Below, piece after piece: positions 57,647 to 64,000 of a DNA stretch of 64,000 nucleotides. Below the pieces are notes generated by a model. It was not told where the DNA came from, ran no database searches, and worked only from the letters and a program-made list of their open reading frames with translations. Location of the stretch: assembly GCF_001718415.1 (NCBI RefSeq), contig NZ_CP013378.1, forward strand, positions 3,286,001 through 3,350,000, given 5' to 3'. The translations under genes were made by a program, and so were the position numbers. The first letter of the stretch is position 1; each line of letters starts with the position of its first letter. The DNA is from Burkholderia pseudomultivorans. Lineage in GTDB: Bacteria > Pseudomonadota > Gammaproteobacteria > Burkholderiales > Burkholderiaceae.

Positions 57647-60070
57647 TTACTCGCCGTAGAAGTTTTGCGCCCCCGCAAAGTTGTCGAACTTCGTGTATTG
57701 CCCCAGGAACGTGAGTCGAACGGGGCCGATCGGACCGTTACGCTGCTTGCCGATGATGATTTCGGCCGTGCCCTTGTCGGGGCTGTCCGGGTTGTAGACT
57801 TCGTCGCGGTAGATGAACAGGATCACGTCCGCATCCTGTTCGATTGCGCCCGATTCACGCAGGTCCGACATCACCGGGCGCTTGTTCGGCCGCTGCTCGA
57901 GACCGCGGTTGAGCTGCGACAGCGCGATCACCGGCACGTCGAGTTCCTTGGCCAGACTCTTCAGCGAACGCGAGATTTCCGAGATTTCGGTTGCCCGGTT
58001 CTCGCCCTGCGACGAGCCCGACATCAGCTGCAGATAGTCGACGATGATCAGGCCGAGCTTGCCGCACTGGCGCGCCAGACGCCGCGCGCGCGAGCGCAGC
58101 TCCATCGGGTTCAGGCCGCCCGTTTCGTCGATGAACAGCTGCGCCTCGCTCATCTTCTGCACCGCATGCGTCAGCTTCGGCCAGTCTTCGTCCGTCAGGC
58201 GGCCGGTACGCATCCGGTGCTGGTCGAGCCGGCCGATCGAGCCGAGCATCCGCATCACGAGCTGGGTGCCCGGCATTTCCATCGAGAACACTGCGACCGG
58301 CAGGCCGTACTCGACCGCGACGTATTCGCCGATGTTCATCGAGAACGCCGTGTTGTGCGTCACGACGTAATCGTCGGTCACGTACAGCCGCGACGGATGC
58401 GAGACCGAAATGCACTGCGTGGCCGTCCGGCGCGTCGGCTCGATGCCGACGATGACCGGCATCTTGCGGCGTGTGCGCCCGCCCGTGAGACGCTCGCGCT
58501 TGCCCTCGAACAGGAACAGGCTCTGCGGGTCCGGATGGCTGATCGTGCATACGTAAGCCGTCGCACCGGCCTTGCGCTCGCCGCCGACCGTGAAGCTCGT
58601 CGCCTTTTCGGCGACCTGGCACCACGCCCCGAGCGAGCGCGCCAGTTCGCGCACGTCGTTCGCCAGTTGCGCACTGGCGGTCGAATAACGCACCGTCCCC
58701 CACGATTCGACCCAGCCGTCCGTGTCGAGCAGCCCGCGCAGCAGGTCCAGTCGCGCGTCCTTGTCCGCATCGAGGTAAATGCGCGGGATGAACTTGTCGT
58801 AGCTCGTCCTGCCCCATACCCCGAGCCGCTCGAGCGCCGCCTTGAGCGGATTGGCGGACGGCCGGGCCTCGTCGGCCGTCGACGGCCGGCGCTTGATGCG
58901 CCAGTCGTACTGGCCCGCGTATTCGAGCTCGAGCGACGCGTCGACGCGCGCGCGCATCCGATTCAAGGTTTCCTCGGCCTTCACGCTGAAACGCACGGCC
59001 GTACCGCCGAGCGCGCCGTCGCCGAGCAGCGCGCCGAGCACCCACGGATCGACGGGCAACGCCTCGCGGTGACCGAACTCGCCGCTCGGCATGTCGATCC
59101 ACAACCGGTTCCGGTAGCGCTCGCGCGTCAGTAGCGTGCGAATCTCCGCGGTCGACAGCACGCGCGGCTTTTCCCATTCGCGGAAATGTACGCACCACAG
59201 GTGCTCGTCGCAGCATTCGGCCGAGCGCCCGTCCGAAAAGCGGACCCGATAGACCTGGCGTTCGCCCTGCGGGTAGATGCCCGTCACGATCGACGGCGCG
59301 CCGTCGACCGATGCAAGCGCGTCGCCGACCGCCAGTTCGCCCATCGGCTTCCAGCCCGTCAGCGTCCTGACGCGCGCGTCGAGCGGCTGGGCCTTGCCCA
59401 TCGACGGCCGCCCGGCCACGATGATCAATTCGCCGCCATGCATCCCCGACGTCATCCGGTCGAGGTCGACGAAGCCCGTCGGCGTGCCCGTGACGTCGCT
59501 CGGGTTCGCGGTGTGGTACAGCGTGTCGATGCGCTCGACGACCTGCGTGAGCAGCGGTCCGATCTCGAGGAAGCCCTGGTTGCCGCGCGCGCCCTCTTCG
59601 GCGATCGAGAACACCTTCGACTCGGCCTCGTCGAGCAGCTGGCGGACTTCCTTGCCCTGCGGATTGAACGCGTCGGCCGAGATTTCGTCGGCGACCGACA
59701 CGAGCCGGCGCAGCACCGCGCGGTCGCGCACGATTTCCGCATAGCGGCGGATGTTCGCGGCGCTCGGCGTGTTCTGGGCCAGCGCATTCAGGTAGGCGAG
59801 CCCGCCGACGTCCTCGGCCTTGCCGGACGTCGTCAGCGCTTCGTACACGGTCACGACGTCGGCCGGGCGCGTCGCCGCGATCAGCCGGCCGATATGCTCG
59901 TAGATGATCCGGTGGTCGTAGCGGTAGAAGTCGCCCTGCGACAGGAAGTCGGCAATCCGGTCCCATGCCGCGTTGTCGAGCAACAGGCCGCCCAGCACCG
60001 ACTGTTCGGCTTCGACCGAGTGCGGCGGGACTTTCAGCGAATCGAGTTGGGGATCTTGCGGCGCGTTCAT
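57647..60070 (-). CDS. dnaB: replicative DNA helicase DnaB, intein-containing
   Basis: The 807-aa precursor is DnaB (extein 460 aa, the usual size) interrupted by a 347-aa intein. DnaB is the hexameric helicase that unwinds DNA ahead of the replisome. The N-terminal domain covers residues 1-180. The P-loop GRPSMGK ends at K226, then resumes after the intein with T574 (TAFSMNIGEYV), followed by VFSMEMP, IIVDYLQLMSG and LSQLNRGLEQRPNKRP. The intein splits the ATP-binding GKT, so the unspliced protein should be inactive. The gene follows the rplI terminator, consistent with its own promoter, which I could not define. Confidence 0.96.
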   Translation of the reverse strand: MNAPQDPQLDSLKVPPHSVEAEQSVLGGLLLDNAAWDRIADFLSQGDFYRYDHRIIYEHIGRLIAATRPADVVTVYEALTTSGKAEDVGGLAYLNALAQNTPSAANIRRYAEIVRDRAVLRRLVSVADEISADAFNPQGKEVRQLLDEAESKVFSIAEEGARGNQGFLEIGPLLTQVVERIDTLYHTANPSDVTGTPTGFVDLDRMTSGMHGGELIIVAGRPSMGKAQPLDARVRTLTGWKPMGELAVGDALASVDGAPSIVTGIYPQGERQVYRVRFSDGRSAECCDEHLWCVHFREWEKPRVLSTAEIRTLLTRERYRNRLWIDMPSGEFGHREALPVDPWVLGALLGDGALGGTAVRFSVKAEETLNRMRARVDASLELEYAGQYDWRIKRRPSTADEARPSANPLKAALERLGVWGRTSYDKFIPRIYLDADKDARLDLLRGLLDTDGWVESWGTVRYSTASAQLANDVRELARSLGAWCQVAEKATSFTVGGERKAGATAYVCTISHPDPQSLFLFEGKRERLTGGRTRRKMPVIVGIEPTRRTATQCISVSHPSRLYVTDDYVVTHNTAFSMNIGEYVAVEYGLPVAVFSMEMPGTQLVMRMLGSIGRLDQHRMRTGRLTDEDWPKLTHAVQKMSEAQLFIDETGGLNPMELRSRARRLARQCGKLGLIIVDYLQLMSGSSQGENRATEISEISRSLKSLAKELDVPVIALSQLNRGLEQRPNKRPVMSDLRESGAIEQDADVILFIYRDEVYNPDSPDKGTAEIIIGKQRNGPIGPVRLTFLGQYTKFDNFAGAQNFYGE
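58352..59392 (-). mobile_element. class 3 intein with LAGLIDADG endonuclease, in the DnaB P-loop
   Basis: Residues 227-573 of the DnaB precursor. The intein begins with Ala (AQPLDARVRT), not Cys or Ser, and ends with THN before Thr+1. The class 3 triad is present: W292 in block B (DEHLW, with H290 two positions before), C553 in block F (QCISVSHPSRLYVTDDY) and T571 in block G (VVTHN). The endonuclease motifs LLGDGALGG (348-356) and LLDTDGWVE (447-455) are 99 residues apart, with a block D-like KFIPRIY between. In class 3 inteins C553 acts first in place of residue 1. Removal leaves an intact P-loop. Confidence 0.95.
58706..59029 (-). other. LAGLIDADG (DOD) homing endonuclease core of the dnaB intein
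   Basis: The two motifs at 59003-59029 (LLGDGALGG) and 58706-58732 (LLDTDGWVE) each keep the catalytic Asp before Gly. The intervening sequence is in frame and without stops. The enzyme would cut intein-free dnaB alleles at the P-loop codons. Activity is inferred from motif integrity. Confidence 0.8.
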
Positions 60071-60127
60071 GGGTTGGGATTATCGCGAATTGAACGCCGG
60101 TACGCTACCGCTCACCGGCGATCGGCA

Positions 60128-60168
60128 ATAAAAAAGGCAGGCCCCGGTTGCCCGGGCGCCTGCCCCTG
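60128..60168 (-). terminator. intrinsic terminator after rplI
   Basis: On the minus strand GGCAGG and CCTGCC bracket a CCCGGG/CCGGGG inner arm, followed by six T. It lies between rplI and dnaB, ending the ribosomal protein operon. Confidence 0.8.
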
Positions 60169-60212
60169 TTCCTGCCCGGACGGCGCGAGCCGCCCGGCAA
60201 GAGTGCGTACGC

Positions 60213-60665
60213 TTAAGCGTGGTCGCCGATCACGTTGATCGTGACGTCGACGACGACGTCCGTGTGCAGCGCGACCTGGACGTTGTGCTCGCCGATCATC
60301 TTCAGCGGGCCTTCCGGCATGCGAACCTGCAGCTTCTCGACCGCGAAGCCTGCCTTCTTCAGCAGTTCGGCGACGTCTGCGTTCGTGACCGAGCCGAACA
60401 GACGGCCGTCCACGCCCGACTTCTGCGTGATTTCGAACGACTGGCCAGCCAGCTTCTCGCCGACAGCCTGCGAAGCAGCCAGCTTTTCAGCGGCGATCTT
60501 CTCGAGCTCTGCACGGCGCACTTCGAATTCGGCGATCGCTTCCTTCGTTGCACGGCGAGCCTTGCGGTTCGGGATCAGGAAGTTGCGAGCGTAACCGTCC
60601 TTGACCTTGACGATATCGCCGAGGTTGCCCAGATTGGCGACTTTTTCCAACAGAATGATTTGCAT
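60213..60665 (-). CDS. rplI: 50S ribosomal protein L9
   Basis: L9 (150 aa) has the N-terminal rRNA-binding domain ([24 protein letters not shown], given in parts: [13 protein letters not shown] and [12 protein letters not shown]) and a long connecting helix to the C-terminal domain. Length is standard. It ends the rpsF-priB-rpsR-rplI operon, 27 bp after rpsR. Confidence 0.97.
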   Translation of the reverse strand: MQIILLEKVANLGNLGDIVKVKDGYARNFLIPNRKARRATKEAIAEFEVRRAELEKIAAEKLAASQAVGEKLAGQSFEITQKSGVDGRLFGSVTNADVAELLKKAGFAVEKLQVRMPEGPLKMIGEHNVQVALHTDVVVDVTINVIGDHA

Positions 60666-60692
60666 TCGAATTCTCCTTATTGCGTCGCCTGA

Positions 60693-60968
60693 TTACGCCT
60701 TGTGCTGATCGGTGTACGGCAGCAGCGCGAGGAAACGCGCGCGCTTGATCGCCGTATCCAGCTGACGCTGATAGTGCGCCTTCGTACCCGTCAGACGAGC
60801 CGGCGTGATCTTGCCGTTTTCGCCGATGAAGTCCTTCAGCGTTTCCGTGTCCTTGTAGTCGATCTGCTCGACGCCGGCTGCCGTGAAGCGGCAGAACTTC
60901 TTGCGCTTGAAGAGCGGGTTTTGTTGCTGACGACGCTTGTCGAATTTCTTACCAGTGGGGCGGGCCAT
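60693..60968 (-). CDS. rpsR: 30S ribosomal protein S18
   Basis: S18 (91 aa) binds S6 on the 30S platform. The core motif [19 protein letters not shown] and [17 protein letters not shown] is intact. It starts 2 bp after the priB stop. The S6:S18 complex may also bind its own mRNA leader in some bacteria. Confidence 0.97.
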
Positions 60969-60970
60969 GT

Positions 60971-61270
60971 TCAGTCCTTTCCAATGTCCTGCAATGCTGT
61001 GATGTGAAACACCAAGGTTCGCGCGTTGCGGCTTTTCCTGGCCAGGAAGCCCGTGAACAGCGTTTCGACGCCCAGTTCACATCGCTCCAGCCTGCCGCTC
61101 GCCTCGCCGGCCGCCACCGCCTCGATCGTCATGTCGACCCGACGGGGAATGCCTGCCTCGACGACTTCCGTGCTGTGCTGCAACGTCGCGCTTGCGATCG
61201 GAACGCCGGCGGGCGTGTATCGCACCGCTGCGCGCTCGACGACGCTTGCCGTCAATTGCAACCTGTTCAC
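60971..61270 (-). CDS. priB: primosomal replication protein N (PriB)
   Basis: PriB (99 aa) is a small OB-fold ssDNA-binding protein of the replication-restart primosome, working with PriA. Typical stretches are [21 protein letters not shown] and [17 protein letters not shown]. It starts at GTG. Its position between rpsF and rpsR is conserved in beta- and gammaproteobacteria. Confidence 0.94.
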
Positions 61271-61309
61271 GTGAGTGGCGTGCTCCTTGGTGGCTTAATC
61301 GAGACGAGC

Positions 61310-61684
61310 TTAAGCCTGCGCTTCGGTCGGCTGAGCAGCAGCCGCCTTCTTGGCTTCTTCGCGCTGAACTTCCTTCATCATCGGCGACGGGCCGGTTTCG
61401 GCCTTCTTCATCTTGACGATGAGGTGACGCAGCACGGCGTCGTTGAACTTGAACGCGTGTTCGAGTTCGTCGAGCGTCGTCTGGTCGCACTCGATGTTCA
61501 TGCAGACGTAGTGAGCCTTCGCGAGTTTCTCGATCATGTAGGCCAGCTGGCGACGGCCCCAGTCTTCGACGCGGTGGATCTGGCCACCGTGCGACGTGAT
61601 CGTGGTCTTGTAACGCTCGATCATCGCGGGCACTTGCTCGCTCTGATCGGGGTGCACGATGAAGACGATTTCGTAATGACGCAT
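61310..61684 (-). CDS. rpsF: 30S ribosomal protein S6
   Basis: S6 (124 aa) is a primary 30S platform protein. The N terminus [19 protein letters not shown] and the [17 protein letters not shown] segment are conserved. The C-terminal tail is rich in Lys/Ala/Glu. The ATG at 61684 follows AAGGAG; the longer frame adds nine non-conserved residues. It leads the rpsF-priB-rpsR-rplI operon, with a strong promoter and a hairpin leader. Confidence 0.96.
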   Translation of the reverse strand: MRHYEIVFIVHPDQSEQVPAMIERYKTTITSHGGQIHRVEDWGRRQLAYMIEKLAKAHYVCMNIECDQTTLDELEHAFKFNDAVLRHLIVKMKKAETGPSPMMKEVQREEAKKAAAAQPTEAQA

Positions 61685-61706
61685 TACACACTCCTTGTGG
61701 ATTGAA

Positions 61707-61734
61707 GCCACCCGGGCGTCTGAACCGGTGTGGC
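61707..61734 (-). promoter_or_regulatory. rpsF leader hairpin, candidate S6:S18 autoregulatory motif
   Basis: On the minus strand GCCAC-A-CCGG pairs with CCGG-GTGGC around a TTCAGACGC loop, about 20 bases before rpsF. A CCG trinucleotide near a helix, as in the S6:S18-binding mRNA motif, is present. Function is inferred. Confidence 0.4.
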
Positions 61735-61750
61735 AAGTGAGAAGCCGAAG

Positions 61751-61779
61751 ATTCTAACCCGATTACGGGGCGCGTGCAA
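61751..61779 (-). promoter_or_regulatory. sigma-70 promoter of the rpsF operon
   Basis: On the minus strand TTGCAC (61774-61779) and TAGAAT (61751-61756) are separated by 17 bp. The predicted start is near 61744, giving a 60-nt leader. Confidence 0.75.
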
Positions 61780-61938
61780 GGCTGATCGACGATTCGCGAC
61801 CGGATTCGGCCGTGTTTTCAACGACTTGAAGGGCTCCGGCCGCCGCAAACCGCGCCGGCATGGTCGTTTGCGGATCGGGGACGGATCGCAATGCGCGTGT
61901 TGACAGGGCGAGCCTTCGGGGCGGCCCGCCGCCCGCGG

Positions 61939-62844
61939 TCACTCCACGCGCGTGCCCGCCAGCCGCGCGTCGAGCGCCGTCCGGAACGCCGCGAGCGCGG
62001 ACGGTTCCGCGTCGGTCACGGCCCACCACGTCATCCCGGCCGCGTCCCAGCGGTCGAGCGCGTAGCCCTGCGACACGGTCGCATACGGCGCGCCGCGGCC
62101 CTCGCCCGCCGGTCGCACGTAGACGTCGATCACGTGCTGCCGGTAGCGGTACACGAGCACCGCGACGCGCCGACGCCCGACATAGTCGAGCCGGCCGCCG
62201 ACCAGCGCGAAGCCGCTCGCGGCCAGATCCTCGACCGGCGGCGCATAGTCGAGCCGCCCGTTGAACCACGGCTTGACCGTGTGCCGGTCGGTCGAGATCA
62301 CGTCGATGTCGCGCGCGGACAGACCCGCCCGCACGTGGCTCGCGACGAGTTCGTCGACCGTGCGGTCGGTGTCGGCGCGGTGCGCGGACAGCGCCATCCC
62401 GGCCGCGGCCGCCAGCGCGACCAGCAGCGCGACGCCCCAGCCGAGGCCCGGCAGCGCGCCGACGCGCGGCCCCGGGCCCGCGGACGCCGGGCGCGCCGAC
62501 GCGCCGCGACCGCCCGGCCACGAGAACCAGTGACGGCCGCGCGGCTGCGGCTGCGGCTGAGATTCGAACCCGGGACGGGACGCCGGCTCCGGCTGCTGCG
62601 CTGCGCGGCCCGCCGACGCGCCCTCCGCCCCCGGCAAACCCGCGAGGATGCGCGCACGCAGCGCGTCCGGCGCGCGATGATAATCCGCCTGCCGCACGGC
62701 CCGCCCCAGCGCGACGATCCGCGCGCGCTCGCGACGGCACGCGTCGCACCCTTCGACATGCCGCTGCACACGCAGCGCATCAGGCGCCGACAACTCGCGA
62801 TCGACGTCCGCATCCAGCAGCGCGCGTGCTTCGTTACAGTCCAT
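61939..62844 (-). CDS. anti-sigma factor with zinc-finger (ZAS-like) domain
   Basis: This 301-aa protein starts with a zf-HC2/ZAS domain: an N-terminal Cys (MDCNEARALL) and HVEGCDACRRE (H-x3-C-x2-C). A single membrane helix (ALLVALAAAAGMALS) follows at about residues 150-170, then a periplasmic domain. It probably binds the ECF sigma factor encoded immediately upstream until a periplasmic signal releases it. The start at 62844 overlaps the sigma gene by 11 bp. Confidence 0.9.
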   Translation of the reverse strand: MDCNEARALLDADVDRELSAPDALRVQRHVEGCDACRRERARIVALGRAVRQADYHRAPDALRARILAGLPGAEGASAGRAAQQPEPASRPGFESQPQPQPRGRHWFSWPGGRGASARPASAGPGPRVGALPGLGWGVALLVALAAAAGMALSAHRADTDRTVDELVASHVRAGLSARDIDVISTDRHTVKPWFNGRLDYAPPVEDLAASGFALVGGRLDYVGRRRVAVLVYRYRQHVIDVYVRPAGEGRGAPYATVSQGYALDRWDAAGMTWWAVTDAEPSALAAFRTALDARLAGTRVE

Positions 62845-63475
62845 CGATCGCCTCCGATGCGGTTCCGCCGGCCGCCGCCCGCCCCGGCCTGGCGCCGGCT
62901 GACGGCGTTGGCGGGCCGTCCAGCAGCGCGGCAAGCCGGCGCCGGCCGCGCGCGAGCCGCGACATGACCGTGCCGACCGGCACGTCCGCGATCGCCGCGA
63001 TCTCGCGGTAGCTCAGGTCCTCCATCTCGCGCAGCACCAGCACCTCGCGGTACTCGGCGGGCAGCTTCGCGAGCGCGTCGTTCACGAGCCGGACGTTCTC
63101 GCCGCGCAGCAGATGCGCGAGCGGATCCTCGCTCGCCGGCTGCCAGTCGTCGGGCAAGTCGGCGTCGTCGAGCGCCTCGGGCACCGCGACTTCATGCGCA
63201 TGGGTGCGGCGCCGCCACTCGGTGTACCAGGCATGGCGCACGATCGTCAGCAGCCATGGCCGCGCGTTGTCGCCGCGACACGAATCGATGAAGCGCAGCG
63301 CGCGCACGCAGGCCTCCTGCACGACGTCGTCGGCGTCGCCGGCGCTGCCGCTCAGCCAGCGCGCAAGGTTGTACGCGGCGTCGAGATGCGGCAGCACGAG
63401 CGCGCGAAACCGCTCGCCGCGCGCCGCCGCGTCGCGCTCCGACTGCCCATCGACCGCCTGTCCGGCTTGCCCCAC
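62834..63475 (-). CDS. ECF-type RNA polymerase sigma factor
   Basis: This 213-aa sigma-70-like factor has region 2 (AYNLARWLSGSAGDADDVVQEA) and region 4 (LPAEYREVLVLREMEDLSY, GTVMSRLARGRR). It has no region 1.1 or 3, typical of ECF factors. The GTG start at 63475 follows GGGAGG. The gene overlaps its anti-sigma partner; the pair probably responds to envelope stress. The C-terminal 25 residues are Ala/Pro/Gly-rich. Confidence 0.92.
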   Translation of the reverse strand: MGQAGQAVDGQSERDAAARGERFRALVLPHLDAAYNLARWLSGSAGDADDVVQEACVRALRFIDSCRGDNARPWLLTIVRHAWYTEWRRRTHAHEVAVPEALDDADLPDDWQPASEDPLAHLLRGENVRLVNDALAKLPAEYREVLVLREMEDLSYREIAAIADVPVGTVMSRLARGRRRLAALLDGPPTPSAGARPGRAAAGGTASEAIDGL

Positions 63476-63560
63476 ATGGCCTCCCTGGTCCCGGCGGCCG
63501 AAGCCGCGCCCCTGCTGCGCGATGCCCGGACAGACCGGCTTCGCGCGCGCTCGATGACCT

Positions 63561-63587
63561 ATACCGGCGCTGTGTCGAGTTTATTCC
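63561..63587 (-). promoter_or_regulatory. possible ECF-type promoter of the sigma/anti-sigma pair
   Basis: On the minus strand GGAATAA (63581-63587) lies 15 bp upstream of GGTAT (63561-63565), resembling an autoregulated ECF promoter. This is tentative. Confidence 0.3.
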
Positions 63588-63659
63588 CGCCGCATGGATG
63601 CAAAACGGAAAATAACCGGATACCCACGCCGGGACAGGCGCAGACAAGCACTGCCCGCG

Positions 63660-64000
63660 TTACGGCGTGCTGCTCCAGTAACCGGGGCGCGCATAGGCGT
63701 CGCGCAGATAGTCGATGAAATAGCGCACGCGCGCGGGCACATAGCGCTGCTGCGGATAGACCGCAAGAATGTCGTAGTCGGGCAGCGCGTATTCGTCGAG
63801 CACGGTCTCGAGTTCGCCCGTTTCGAGCTGGGCGGCGATTTCCCACGTCGAGCGCCAGCCGAGCCCGAGGCCTTCGGCCACCCAGCGATGCAGCAGTTCG
63901 CCGTCGTTGCAGTCGAGATTGCCCGTCACGCGCATCGTCACGATCTTGCCGTGACGCTGGAAATACCAGCCGCGGTTCTGCCCGCCCTGCAGGTTGAACG
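63660..64000 (-). CDS. LysR family transcriptional regulator, C-terminal part (cut by window end)
   Basis: Only the C-terminal ~113 residues are inside the window; the frame stays open to 64000 and its 5' part lies beyond. The sequence (GNLDCNDGELLHRWVAEGLG, LGWRSTWEIAAQL, VYPQQRYVPARVRYFIDYL) matches the effector-binding domain of LysR-type regulators, including the usual LPxYxx-like DILAVYP segment. The N-terminal helix-turn-helix and target cannot be judged. Confidence 0.85.
   Translation of the reverse strand, partial: FNLQGGQNRGWYFQRHGKIVTMRVTGNLDCNDGELLHRWVAEGLGLGWRSTWEIAAQLETGELETVLDEYALPDYDILAVYPQQRYVPARVRYFIDYLRDAYARPGYWSSTP

Noticed and set aside
57647..60070. dnaB as two genes or a pseudogene because of the insertion
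   Set aside because: The frame is continuous, splice-junction residues and intein motifs are intact, and both exteins match DnaB.

Overview
The window is a gene-dense, GC-rich chromosomal segment from a Burkholderia-type betaproteobacterium, most likely the B. cepacia complex. This is inferred from the protein sequences, the surE-pcm-nlpD-rpoS order, the acoXABC-type acetoin operon and the split-arnA L-Ara4N cluster. Nearly everything is core housekeeping content. I see no prophage, insertion sequence, CRISPR array, tRNA or rRNA.

Layout. 1-13 kb: a Bax-inhibitor-like membrane protein; rlmD; an EEP-family hydrolase; the surE-pcm-nlpD-rpoS-exonuclease unit (minus); a CoA-transferase; dnaX-ybaB-recR (minus); the SRP RNA (minus). 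13-22 kb: trxA, rho, a MerR-MFS pair, mtfA, rpmE2, and a GT39-family transferase followed by a MATE exporter. 22-30.6 kb: an acetoin catabolic operon (acoX, SDR, acoA, acoB, acoC, lipA, minus) divergent from its probable activator acoR, with a consensus sigma-54 promoter between them. 30.6-39 kb: MerR plus a CMD-family protein, ComEA-like and YidB-like proteins, clpB, an NsrR-like Rrf2 regulator facing a group III truncated haemoglobin, and moaE-moaD-moeA. 39-44 kb: alaA-hom-thrC. 44-51.5 kb: the L-Ara4N lipid A modification operon arnT-(SMR)-arnB-arnC-arnA(FT)-arnA(DH)-arnD. 51.5-57.5 kb: bcp, phoH, an NlpC/P60 lipoprotein, and Pit with its DUF47 partner. 57.6-61.8 kb: dnaB and the rpsF-priB-rpsR-rplI operon. 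61.9-64 kb: an anti-sigma/ECF sigma pair and the 3' end of a LysR-type gene.

The standout is dnaB. Its P-loop is interrupted after the GK by a 347-residue in-frame intein. The intein starts with Ala and ends in His-Asn, carries a Trp/Cys/Thr triad diagnostic of class 3 inteins, and contains two LAGLIDADG motifs. The essential replicative helicase therefore depends on protein splicing. Other points of interest are a lipoyl synthase gene inside the aco operon, candidate AcoR, NsrR-like and PmrA-like binding sites, and a nearly leaderless MerR gene with a 19-bp promoter spacer.
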